Of a DNA stretch of 38,881 nt, positions 8,232 through 15,735 are shown piece after piece. A model generated the notes under the pieces. The model ran no database searches. It worked only from the letters and a program-made list of their open reading frames with translations, and was not told where the DNA came from. The first letter of the stretch is position 1. Each line of letters begins with the position of its first letter. Source of the stretch: Bacteriovoracaceae bacterium. Its GTDB lineage: Bacteria; Bdellovibrionota; Bacteriovoracia; Bacteriovoracales; Bacteriovoracaceae. The stretch is taken from contig CANFNL010000004.1 in NCBI GenBank assembly GCA_947448205.1, forward strand, positions 1 through 38,881, given 5' to 3'. The translations under genes were made by a program, and so were the position numbers.

Positions 8232-8705
8232 ATGACGAAAAAAAACATCATTGTCTCAATCGTATTATTTCTTAAAGAAATAAATGATCACTCTTTCAAG
8301 GTTTGGGTTCAGATTCGCCAAGAAGAAGGCCCGCTTTTTGGGATGTTAGAGTTTCCAGGTGGTAAAATTGAAGCATGTGAAACACCTGAAATGGCGGCTA
8401 GAAGGGAAGTTCACGAAGAAGTTGATCTGGTTATCCCCAAGGATTCACCTTTAGTTTTATTTAAGTATCAAGATTATAGCAGTGAAACCAAAAATATTTG
8501 TTTGTTTTGCTTTCTTTCAAACTTCGACCAATTGCCAAAAGAAAAAGGACAATGGCTTGAGATCGCTTACAACGACAAATCAGAACCTTTTAAAGGTAAA
8601 ATACCTCCTATAAATCATATTATTCTCGATGAATTAGCGGTATACATACAATCTCAATATAACGCTGGCATGATTGAAACTTTATGGTTGCTCCAAAATG
8701 GCTAA
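8232..8705 (+). CDS. MutT-like Nudix hydrolase
   Basis: Nudix enzymes hydrolyse nucleoside diphosphate derivatives; MutT-type members remove 8-oxo-dGTP. With the ATG at 8232 the Nudix box runs from G44 to L66: G-x5-E50-x7-R58-E59-V-H-E62-E63-V-D65-L. The metal-binding glutamates are intact but the usual glycine of EExG is aspartate (D65). The LEFPGGK lead-in and the late region are MutT-like, though substrate cannot be told. An in-frame ATG at 8214 is a second start option; neither has a ribosome binding site, and a -10-like TAGTAT at 8218-8223 raises the chance of a leaderless transcript. The last 8 bases overlap the next gene. Confidence 0.88.
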   Translation: MTKKNIIVSIVLFLKEINDHSFKVWVQIRQEEGPLFGMLEFPGGKIEACETPEMAARREVHEEVDLVIPKDSPLVLFKYQDYSSETKNICLFCFLSNFDQLPKEKGQWLEIAYNDKSEPFKGKIPPINHIILDELAVYIQSQYNAGMIETLWLLQNG

Positions 8706-9462
8706 TATAAAAATAATTGCTGAATTTTTTCTGCTCTCTCTGGCTTGGACGATGACACTTTTTTCTCCCATCGCCTCTTCTAAACTTACTGGAAATGGTT
8801 TTATAAAGTTGATTACGAATATTTCTATTGGCTCTTTGGTTATAGCTTTAATTATTCATTTAGTTTCGGCTTCTCAACACGGACTTACTCTCTACCTTAA
8901 ATTATTGGCGCTAGCTTCCTTAATTTTCACCACATTTCTTCATCGCGATGAAAAATCCACTCTAATGTGGCTGACGTATATTGTTGTGGTTGCTGCCTTG
9001 GGCTCTCATATCGTTCTTTTTTCTCCGCTTGCTTCAAATGCTCTATTTTTGCTTTCTTCTGCTCTTTTATTAGGAATAATTACTTATGCCATGGTTTTAG
9101 GCCACTGGTATTTGGTCGTTCCAAAGTTAAGTGAGCGACCTCTTAAAATAGCAGCTATCATTACCTGGATTATATTAGGAATAAAAATTTGCTTTAGTAT
9201 GTTTGCAGCTTATAAACATTTTGATTTTTTTGAAGAACAAACTACCTTGGGATCTGGATATGCATTTAATTGGTTACTCCTTTTAATGAGAGTGTCCTTT
9301 GGTTATGTTGTTATTTTGGGGATGAGCCTTTTTAATTGGAGGCTCGTTAATATGCGCTCCATTCAAAGCTCAACCGGTATTTTATATGCGATGACTTTTT
9401 TCATCTTCATCGGTGAATTAGTTTCAACTTTTATCTTTTTTAATTTTGGATTGCACATATGA
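8698..9462 (+). CDS. Multi-pass inner-membrane protein, unknown function
   Basis: I do not recognise a named family. The start ATG at 8698 lies inside the end of the Nudix gene (8-base overlap), which is preferred over the longer frame because it gives a clean membrane-protein start. About seven or eight hydrophobic helices fill the 254 residues. A conserved-looking motif VLGHWYLVVPKLSERPLK sits between helices near the middle, with a histidine and tryptophan that could be ligands. The gene ends in ATGA overlap with the next one. It is probably in one operon with the Nudix and zinc-ribbon genes. Confidence 0.75.
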   Translation: MANIKIIAEFFLLSLAWTMTLFSPIASSKLTGNGFIKLITNISIGSLVIALIIHLVSASQHGLTLYLKLLALASLIFTTFLHRDEKSTLMWLTYIVVVAALGSHIVLFSPLASNALFLLSSALLLGIITYAMVLGHWYLVVPKLSERPLKIAAIITWIILGIKICFSMFAAYKHFDFFEEQTTLGSGYAFNWLLLLMRVSFGYVVILGMSLFNWRLVNMRSIQSSTGILYAMTFFIFIGELVSTFIFFNFGLHI

Positions 9463-9938
9463 TGACAGCTCACTTTACTTGTAAAAATTGCGCCTCTGGA
9501 ATTCATGTTTATCCTGAAGTATCTGCTAAAATTATTAAATGCGAAGTCTGTAGTCATGAGCAAGATGTACTCTTCACCCAAGAAAATGTTGATGGGCTAT
9601 TAGTTAATTGTCCGGGCTGTTCTCGTAGAGACTTCTACTCACAAAAAGATTTTAATCGCAAAATTGGAGTTATCTTTTTTATTGTGGCCGCCCTTATTTC
9701 AACGTTGATGTTATGGGCCGGATTAAGCCCGCAATGGTACCTCAGTACTTTTATCGTGCTTTATGCTGCCGATTTTTTCCTCTTTAGAAAACTCAAACCA
9801 ATTGCCATTTGCTACAAGTGTGATGCCATTTTTCGCGATGTGAAAAATATTGAGCAAATTCCTGGCTTTGATCACGAAATGCATGACCGCATTGTCTATT
9901 CCGACCATGATTTTCAGGGAAAACCACTCGATCATTAA
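9459..9938 (+). CDS. Zinc-ribbon protein with two membrane helices
   Basis: The 159-residue protein holds four CxxC pairs: C8/C11, C28/C31, C51/C54 and C118/C121. The first two pairs make one classical zinc ribbon. The third pair precedes, and the fourth follows, two membrane helices (about 68-88 and 94-109), so a second metal site might span both sides of the hairpin. The start overlaps the stop of the upstream membrane gene (ATGA); a second ATG follows at once. The C-terminal tail is acidic and histidine-rich. Function is unknown; coupling to the upstream membrane protein suggests the two act together. Confidence 0.75.
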   Translation: MMTAHFTCKNCASGIHVYPEVSAKIIKCEVCSHEQDVLFTQENVDGLLVNCPGCSRRDFYSQKDFNRKIGVIFFIVAALISTLMLWAGLSPQWYLSTFIVLYAADFFLFRKLKPIAICYKCDAIFRDVKNIEQIPGFDHEMHDRIVYSDHDFQGKPLDH

Positions 9939-9964
9939 GCTATCCTTTTGAAATAAGTGGATAG

Positions 9965-9994
9965 TTGGACAAAAATAAGACTAGGGTGTAAAAT
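9965..9994 (+). promoter_or_regulatory. Probable sigma-70 type promoter for the CNNM gene
   Basis: TTGGAC at 9965-9970 and TAAAAT at 9989-9994 are separated by 18 bases, close to the sigma-70 pattern. A transcript starting near 10001 would have a leader of about 47 bases containing the AAGGA ribosome binding site at 10036-10040. No ATG, GTG or TTG lies in the useful frame of this leader. Confidence 0.45.
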
Positions 9995-10047
9995 AGCAGC
10001 TAATTAAACTAAGTCAGGTTAGCTATTTACTTAACAAGGATTTATCC

Positions 10048-11427
10048 ATAGAACCCCCCCTAGAGCTATCGAGTACCTCACTTCAAATTTTCTTTCTCTT
10101 TGTATGCTTCATTGCCACAGCATTTTTTTCTGCCGCGGAAGCTGCCCTTTTATCCATTGGTGCTGATCGCGCTCGCCAACTTATTGAAGAGGGTGGAGCA
10201 AAAGGCAAAGCAATGGCCTTTATGATTCTTCGCCCTTCTGAATTGTTATCAACAATACTGGTGGGAAATAGCATCGCCAATATTTTAGCAGGATCTCTAA
10301 CAACTTCATTAGCTACGGCTTATACAGGTAGCAGTATTGTAGGAATTGCTTTAGGTGTTACTACAGTTATCGTTATTATTTTCGGTGAAATTTTGCCCAA
10401 AACAGTTGGACGAAATCACGCTGAAAAACTTTCGGTTTTTGCCATTCGATCTCTGCAAATTCTTTTTTATCTGCTCTATCCAGCTATAAAATCAATTGTT
10501 TGGTTTATCAATACTATTTTAGGTGATAACGCTGAGGTCACGGGGAGAATGGTTACTAGTGATGATATCGAATTCATGATCAGCAAAGCGGAGAAAGAAA
10601 AAACGATGGACTCAAAGCAAATTGATTTGCTTTCATCGATCTTGGAATTTCCATTGATAAAAGTAAAAGACATCATGATTTCTAGGATGCACGTAAACTA
10701 TATTCAAAGTAAATGGACGGCAAAAGAAATCATGGCCTATATTAGAGAAACGGGAAACAGTCGTTATCCTGTTTGTGATGGGGAGCTAGAAAATATAGTC
10801 GGATTTTTACATGTAAAAGATTTGGCTTTTTTAAGCGATGAAGAAAAAATTAATTTTAAAATTGAGAATTTGTTAAAGCCTCCTTTTTTTGTTTACGAGC
10901 ATATGAAGATCCAAGGTGTTTTCGATCATATGAATAGAAAAAAAGTTCATTTAGCCTTAGTTAAGGATGAAAATGGAACAGTGGTTGGTATTGTTACTCT
11001 CGAAGATATTATCGAAGAAATTTTTGGCGAGATTAATGATGAACACGACGATGTAGAAGAAAAAGAAAAGCATCTTTTAGAAGCTGATTTAGAAGAAGGA
11101 ATCGTTGTCGAAGGAGATATGTCTCTAAGAGAATTTTATAGCGACTACGATATAAAAATTCCCCTCAATGATAATTACTCAACACTTTCTGGTTTTTTAT
11201 TAGATATGCTAGGAAATACTTTTCCGGAACAAGGACAAATTATTGTCTGGGAAGGATTATCTTTTGATTTGGAGTTAGTAGACAATCATGTCATCAAGCA
11301 AATTCGTATTAAAGACGTGGATGGAGAGAAACATATTTTTTCAAAACGCCAACACGCTGAGCTTGTTGAGCAGAGTGATATTGAAGCTTCAAAACAAATT
11401 CATGACAAAGATTATTCCGAAAAATAA
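10048..11427 (+). CDS. CNNM/CorC-type membrane protein with CBS pair, AUA start proposed
   Basis: Members of this family (HlyC/CorC, DUF21-CBS) are inner-membrane proteins linked to magnesium or other cation transport. Domain order is clear: DUF21 membrane domain with the FSAAEAALLS motif and a GNSIANI helix, two CBS repeats (GFLHVKDL and IVTLEDIIEEIFGEI), and a C-terminal CorC_HlyC domain. The first ordinary ATG in frame (10213) would cut off the first membrane helix and FSAAEAALLS. The frame is open back to 9997 and has no ATG, GTG, TTG or CTG before 10213. AAGGA at 10036-10040 points to ATA at 10048, giving 459 residues, a normal length. It precedes the flavoprotein gene by 25 bases. Confidence 0.85.
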   Translation: MEPPLELSSTSLQIFFLFVCFIATAFFSAAEAALLSIGADRARQLIEEGGAKGKAMAFMILRPSELLSTILVGNSIANILAGSLTTSLATAYTGSSIVGIALGVTTVIVIIFGEILPKTVGRNHAEKLSVFAIRSLQILFYLLYPAIKSIVWFINTILGDNAEVTGRMVTSDDIEFMISKAEKEKTMDSKQIDLLSSILEFPLIKVKDIMISRMHVNYIQSKWTAKEIMAYIRETGNSRYPVCDGELENIVGFLHVKDLAFLSDEEKINFKIENLLKPPFFVYEHMKIQGVFDHMNRKKVHLALVKDENGTVVGIVTLEDIIEEIFGEINDEHDDVEEKEKHLLEADLEEGIVVEGDMSLREFYSDYDIKIPLNDNYSTLSGFLLDMLGNTFPEQGQIIVWEGLSFDLELVDNHVIKQIRIKDVDGEKHIFSKRQHAELVEQSDIEASKQIHDKDYSEK

Positions 11428-11452
11428 ATTATTTAATTAAAAGGGAAATTCT

Positions 11453-12433
11453 GTGAAAATATATGAAGTTGCAGTCATTGGTGGAGGTTCTGCAGGAGTA
11501 ATGGCCGCTATTCGCACAGTTCTTAATAATGATGAATGTCTTTTTTTTCCGGGCAATTCCAATCATAAAAAGCGCTCTCGTGCTTTTTGGGTAAGTGCTG
11601 TGGAGAATATGCCAGCTCATTTAAATTATAAAAAAGGAATCGAAGAGCCCAATAAAATTTCGCTTGATTGGTTAGCAGCAGGTCCATTTGCAAGCAAATT
11701 TCATTGGCATAAAAATCGTGGAGTGACTAAGGTTTTAAAAAAAGAAGATGGCTTATTTGAAATTACCGACGATAAAGCAAATATATTTCACGCTAAATTC
11801 ATCATTCTTTGTACTGGAGTTATGGATGTGCAACCAAAAATTAATGGATCGATTGAACCAATATTTCAATACGCAAATGCTCAATTAATTGACTATTGCT
11901 TGCGTTGCGATGGGCACCATGTCCTTGGAAAAAAGACAGCTGTCATCGGTCATACTACTAGTGCAGTGTGGGTCGCTGTTATGCTTTTTGAACGCTACCA
12001 ATGTCCCGAGATGACTATTCTTACTAACGGAGAAGAATTGCAATGTGATGAAGAATCTCAAGCTTTAATGATTCGTTATGGCTTTAAGCTTGTCAGCGAA
12101 AAAATTGAATCTGTCTTAGGCGACGCTAAGAGTAAAAAATTAGATGGATTTAAAACAGCAACACAAATTATTTCGACTGATTTTGCCTTTGTTGCCTTGG
12201 GTATGATTGTTTATAATGAACTTGCTAAGATGCTTTCGGCTGAGCTTGATCAAAGAGGTTTTGTCTCTACTGACAACAAGGGTAAGTCGTCAATTGATGG
12301 GCTTTATATAGCAGGGGATTTACGGGCCAATACTAAAAAACAAATATACACTGCATGGGATACGGCAGTCGATTCTGCAGATGAAATTAATATGCTTATT
12401 CGCAGACAAAAGCGCAACGCTTCTTCAATTTAA
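11453..12433 (+). CDS. Thioredoxin-reductase-like flavoprotein
   Basis: An FAD-dependent oxidoreductase of 326 residues. The FAD motif GGGSAG (10-15) and the late IAGDLR segment are as expected. A CxxC-DG motif (C149-L-R-C152-D-G) sits where thioredoxin reductase has its redox disulfide. The second nucleotide motif is altered: VIGHTTSAV (164-172) replaces the usual GxGxxA pattern, so NADPH use is uncertain. The start is GTG at 11453 with AAGGGAAA upstream. It follows the CNNM gene closely and is probably cotranscribed. It may be a ferredoxin- or thioredoxin-reductase relative rather than TrxB itself. Confidence 0.78.
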   Translation: MKIYEVAVIGGGSAGVMAAIRTVLNNDECLFFPGNSNHKKRSRAFWVSAVENMPAHLNYKKGIEEPNKISLDWLAAGPFASKFHWHKNRGVTKVLKKEDGLFEITDDKANIFHAKFIILCTGVMDVQPKINGSIEPIFQYANAQLIDYCLRCDGHHVLGKKTAVIGHTTSAVWVAVMLFERYQCPEMTILTNGEELQCDEESQALMIRYGFKLVSEKIESVLGDAKSKKLDGFKTATQIISTDFAFVALGMIVYNELAKMLSAELDQRGFVSTDNKGKSSIDGLYIAGDLRANTKKQIYTAWDTAVDSADEINMLIRRQKRNASSI

Positions 12434-12552
12434 TCCCAGATATTTTTACTATGATAAAATAATTAGTTTAGACACTCCCTTGTCAGTGGATTTTTTGATC
12501 TCATCTTTTTAATTGCAGTAGATACAAAGATGATCACAGGGAGGAAGCAGTA

Positions 12553-12837
12553 ATGAAAACTCTTAACACTCACGAAATGGTTCATGAAGCAGTTAGCGAA
12601 ATAGAAAAATTTGCACCAAAGAGCTCACAAGTTGAAATAGATGTGAAGGAAGATCCTATTGGAAATTTTAGTACTCAAATAAAACTAAAAACAAAAGATC
12701 GTGTTTATTTTGTTAAGAAGGAAGATTTATTTCTTTATAAAAGTTTCACTAAAGCGATGAGGGCTATAAAATCTCAGGTGCAAAAGAGACGAGTTAATCG
12801 TGAATCAGTTCGTTCAAATAAGTATCGGGCAGCTTAA
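12553..12837 (+). CDS. Small HPF/RaiA-like ribosome-associated protein
   Basis: A 94-residue basic protein. The beta strand pair (VEIDVKEDPIGNFSTQIKLK), the VYFVKKED segment and the C-terminal helix ending in KSQVQKRR match the layout of hibernation-promoting factors that bind the 30S subunit and silence ribosomes. The usual acidic residues before the last helix are only partly kept, so the call is tentative. A strong ribosome binding site (GGGAGG) lies just before ATG. Upstream sequence at 12498-12536 can form a hairpin that ends just before the binding site. A terminator hairpin follows at 12886. Confidence 0.6.
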   Translation: MKTLNTHEMVHEAVSEIEKFAPKSSQVEIDVKEDPIGNFSTQIKLKTKDRVYFVKKEDLFLYKSFTKAMRAIKSQVQKRRVNRESVRSNKYRAA

Positions 12838-12885
12838 TCATCTCTTAATCCTCTTTAAAAGTTGAGCTGTGTGTTTCTTCATATC

Positions 12886-12916
12886 AAATAGCTCAGTCGT
12901 TCTGGCTGGGCTATTT
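12886..12916 (+). terminator. Intrinsic terminator after the HPF-like gene
   Basis: An 11-base stem with one G-T pair (AAATAGCTCAG with CTGGGCTATTT) and a 9-base loop is followed by TTTTAGAATTTT. It lies 49 bases after the HPF-like stop and overlaps the last codon of the convergent ferredoxin gene. There is no T-run on the other strand, so it is most useful for the plus strand. Confidence 0.6.
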
Positions 12917-13222
12917 TAGAATTTTAATGGTGACATTGCCTCTCACTTTGGCTCGGCATGAGAGTCTGATTTTTTTATTTAATCCAATATAATTTTGATT
13001 AATGCTTGCGATAGTGTCCGATTCAACAGCACCTGGAGGAGTGAGATTTTCTTCTCCCTCAATCATTTCAATGCGACAAGATCCACATGAACCGGCCAAG
13101 CAGCCATGAGGCAAAGTACATCCAAGTTGCTCTAACCCATCAAAAAGAAGCTGGCCTTCCTTTAGTTCAAAACTTTGGTCATTTTCATTGGGAATTAATC
13201 CCTTAAGTAACACGGTGGGCAT
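12911..13222 (-). CDS. Plant-type 2Fe-2S ferredoxin
   Basis: A small electron carrier. The cluster ligands are visible in HGCLAGSCGSC (first three cysteines in C-x5-C-x2-C spacing) and the fourth in LSCRA near the end. The length of about 103 residues is normal. ATG at 13222 is preferred because AGG lies at 13234-13236; a TTG six codons earlier has no binding site. It is divergent from leucine dehydrogenase and its 3' end meets the hairpin at 12886. The partner enzyme is not known, though the neighbouring thioredoxin-reductase-like flavoprotein is a possible one. Confidence 0.9.
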   Translation of the reverse strand: MPTVLLKGLIPNENDQSFELKEGQLLFDGLEQLGCTLPHGCLAGSCGSCRIEMIEGEENLTPPGAVESDTIASINQNYIGLNKKIRLSCRAKVRGNVTIKILK

Positions 13223-13306
13223 ATTTATTTTAACCTGCAAAGAATATTATCTTCCGAATTGTAAAACACGATGCAGAAATATCCAACTTTAAAGTGAGGC
13301 AATATT

Positions 13307-14413
13307 ATGTTTACCTTCGAAAAATTATACTCAATGGGGCACGAAGAAGTCGTCTTTTTCTCAGACCCAACTTGCAACTTAAAAGCCATCGTTGCCATTC
13401 ACAACACAACTTTAGGTCCAGCTTTAGGCGGAACAAGAATGTGGCCATATGCTACTATTGATGAAGCAATCGAAGATGCACTTCGACTTTCTCGCGGAAT
13501 GACTTATAAAAATGCAATCTCAGGTCTTCACTTGGGTGGTGGGAAGGCCGTTATAATCGGCGACCCAAAAAAAGATAAATCAGAAGCACTCTTTAGATCA
13601 TACGGAAGATTTGTTGAATCTTTAAATGGCCGTTACATCACAGCTGAAGATGTGAATACTACAGTTGATGATATGGAATATATCTTTGCAGAAACAAATA
13701 ATGTTACTGGTGTTGCTGAAATGAATGGTGGATCGGGTAACCCGTCTCCGTGGACAGCACGTGGAGTTTTCCGTGGGATGGAAGCAAGTTGTTTAAAAGT
13801 TTTTGGCGACAGATCTCTTAAGGGAAAAGTGGTAGCGCTTCAAGGTGCTGGTTCAGTTGGAACACATTTGGGAAAACATCTTTATGATTCTGGAGCAAAA
13901 GTTATTTTCACTGATATGAACGAAGCAAATATTACTCGTTTTAAAGAAGCAGTTCCCAATGCCGAGTTCGTTGGTTTAAATGATATTTATGATGTCAAAG
14001 CAGATATCTATGCACCCTGTGCTTTAGGAGCGACGGTGAATGATCAAACAATCGAGAGATTGAAAGTCAAAATCATTTGCGGTGCTGCTAATAACCAATT
14101 AGCTGAAAGTCGTCATGGTGATAGGCTCAAAGAGATGGGAATACTCTACGCTCCAGATTACCTAATCAATGCTGGTGGAGTTATGAACGTCTCTATTGAA
14201 TTTGAAGGCTGGTCTGCTGAAAAGGCAACTAAAATGGTTGATAAGATTTTCGATACAACTCTTCAAATTTTTAAATTGTCGGATGAGCAAAATATTCCAG
14301 TCTATAAAGCTACAGATTTAATGGCAGAGCAAAGAATTGCCTCTATTAAGAACATAAGAGGTAAATATTTAGGAAACCTAAGCCATAGATTTCCAGGAAG
14401 AAAAGGGAAGTAA
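13307..14413 (+). CDS. ldh: Leucine dehydrogenase
   Basis: Catalyses NAD-dependent oxidative deamination of leucine, valine and isoleucine to the 2-oxo acids. Two lysines used in the active site of the family are at the expected places (K68 in MTYKNA and K80 in LGGGKAVI), as is D115. The NAD motif GAGSVG is at 180-185. Length 368 is typical. The ribosome binding site GAGG lies eight bases before the ATG. A strong terminator follows, so it is its own transcript, but together with the downstream E1 gene it makes the first two steps of branched-chain amino acid breakdown. Confidence 0.92.
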   Translation: MFTFEKLYSMGHEEVVFFSDPTCNLKAIVAIHNTTLGPALGGTRMWPYATIDEAIEDALRLSRGMTYKNAISGLHLGGGKAVIIGDPKKDKSEALFRSYGRFVESLNGRYITAEDVNTTVDDMEYIFAETNNVTGVAEMNGGSGNPSPWTARGVFRGMEASCLKVFGDRSLKGKVVALQGAGSVGTHLGKHLYDSGAKVIFTDMNEANITRFKEAVPNAEFVGLNDIYDVKADIYAPCALGATVNDQTIERLKVKIICGAANNQLAESRHGDRLKEMGILYAPDYLINAGGVMNVSIEFEGWSAEKATKMVDKIFDTTLQIFKLSDEQNIPVYKATDLMAEQRIASIKNIRGKYLGNLSHRFPGRKGK

Positions 14414-14442
14414 TTTTTTCCAATCATGACAAATTTTATCCA

Positions 14443-14470
14443 AGCCCTCTCTTTGCAGAGGGCTTTTTTT
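14443..14470 (+). terminator. Strong intrinsic terminator after leucine dehydrogenase
   Basis: A perfect 8-base stem (AGCCCTCT with AGAGGGCT), a 6-base loop and a run of seven T residues lie 30 bases after the leucine dehydrogenase stop. It is the clearest terminator in the window. Confidence 0.9.
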
Positions 14471-14512
14471 ACCATTCTAGCTAATTGCAGCGAGAAACTT
14501 TAAAATTAAGAG

Positions 14513-15613
14513 ATGAAGTGTATCGCGCTACTGACACTTATTTTCATTTCCTATTCAGTCAAAGCAACTATTGGCTTTGAAGATGCCATATTTCCAGAAT
14601 TAGCAACTTCTTCACGCGCCCTGGCCATGGGGAATGCTTTCATCGCCAAAGTCGATGATGCCTCGGCAGCTTTTTATAATCCTGCCGGACTTGGAACCGT
14701 TCGCTACCCTCATTTGCATCTTTCTAATTTTCAAATTGAATTAAATAAAGGCCTCATTGGTACTGCAAGTGGCGGAAAAATTACGGATGTTTTATCTAAT
14801 ACCAGCAAAGCTTTTTCCTTGGATGGCACCCGGCAATTACTATTGAGCCGTGTTGGAACTATTACACATTCAAGTTTTCATGCGCTTCCAAATTTTACAT
14901 CACGCTATTTTAGTATGGGGTATTTGATATCCAAAAAATCACGAGCGGTAGTTACTGATGCGGCTTCAGCTACAGGATTTGAATTTGCCGATCGCTTTGA
15001 TCAAGGCCCCTACGCAGCTATAAATCTCTCAATGTTTGGAGGGGTTTTTAAAATAGGAACATCGGCAATTTTATTAATGAGAAAAGAATTAATTTCTACG
15101 GCAAATCCTACGCAAACCATTAATCTTGCCAACTCAGCTTACTATAATGGAAATTTGGTTGACGTAACGGCAGGAGCAAAATTTACTTTGCCGATTACTT
15201 TTCTTCCCACGTTTGCCATCAACTTCCACAATGCTCTTGATAAAAGTTTTTCTGGATCCAGTGGAGCGGGTGCGCCGACCAAAATTCCCCGGGGCTATGA
15301 TGTAGGTTTTTCTATAACCCCACAAATTGGAACAAATACCAAGGTTCACCTTGAAGCTAACTACAAAGATTTAAGTGGAGCTTACTCTGGCATATCAGCG
15401 ACCAGGAGATTTCTTCTTGGGGCAGAGTTTAGTTTTTCTAATGTATTCTTTTTTCGCTTAGGTTATGGCGATGGTTTTGGTTCTGCAGGACTTGGTGTTA
15501 AGTCTCGCAAGCTGGAATTTGATCTTACAACTTATGCTGTTGATACCACGGCATCGAGTTTCAGAGGGCATGAGGATCGTCGCTTTGCCCTTTCAATTTC
15601 TTCGGGCTTTTAG
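14513..15613 (+). CDS. Outer-membrane beta-barrel protein, FadL/PorV-like
   Basis: The first 18-20 residues are a signal peptide. The mature N-terminus holds SRALAMGNAFIAKVDDASAA followed by FYNPAGLG, the hallmark of the FadL/OmpP1 and PorV group of barrels. The rest alternates short aromatic and polar strands and ends with phenylalanine (SISSGF), the usual outer-membrane insertion signal. Length is 366, shorter than FadL (about 440), nearer PorV-type barrels. The role may be uptake of hydrophobic molecules or secretion, which the sequence does not decide. It sits between the two branched-chain amino acid genes but after a strong terminator. Confidence 0.82.
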   Translation: MKCIALLTLIFISYSVKATIGFEDAIFPELATSSRALAMGNAFIAKVDDASAAFYNPAGLGTVRYPHLHLSNFQIELNKGLIGTASGGKITDVLSNTSKAFSLDGTRQLLLSRVGTITHSSFHALPNFTSRYFSMGYLISKKSRAVVTDAASATGFEFADRFDQGPYAAINLSMFGGVFKIGTSAILLMRKELISTANPTQTINLANSAYYNGNLVDVTAGAKFTLPITFLPTFAINFHNALDKSFSGSSGAGAPTKIPRGYDVGFSITPQIGTNTKVHLEANYKDLSGAYSGISATRRFLLGAEFSFSNVFFFRLGYGDGFGSAGLGVKSRKLEFDLTTYAVDTTASSFRGHEDRRFALSISSGF

Positions 15614-15735
15614 CTGAACAAGGCTGCGTTGTGCTAGGAGTTAAAAACCTCATATTCATTGGAGAAATTTAGACAATTAGGCTGACCTTAGGTAGAGTCT
15701 TAGGCACTTGTTTATTATTTTTTAAGAAGGACTCT

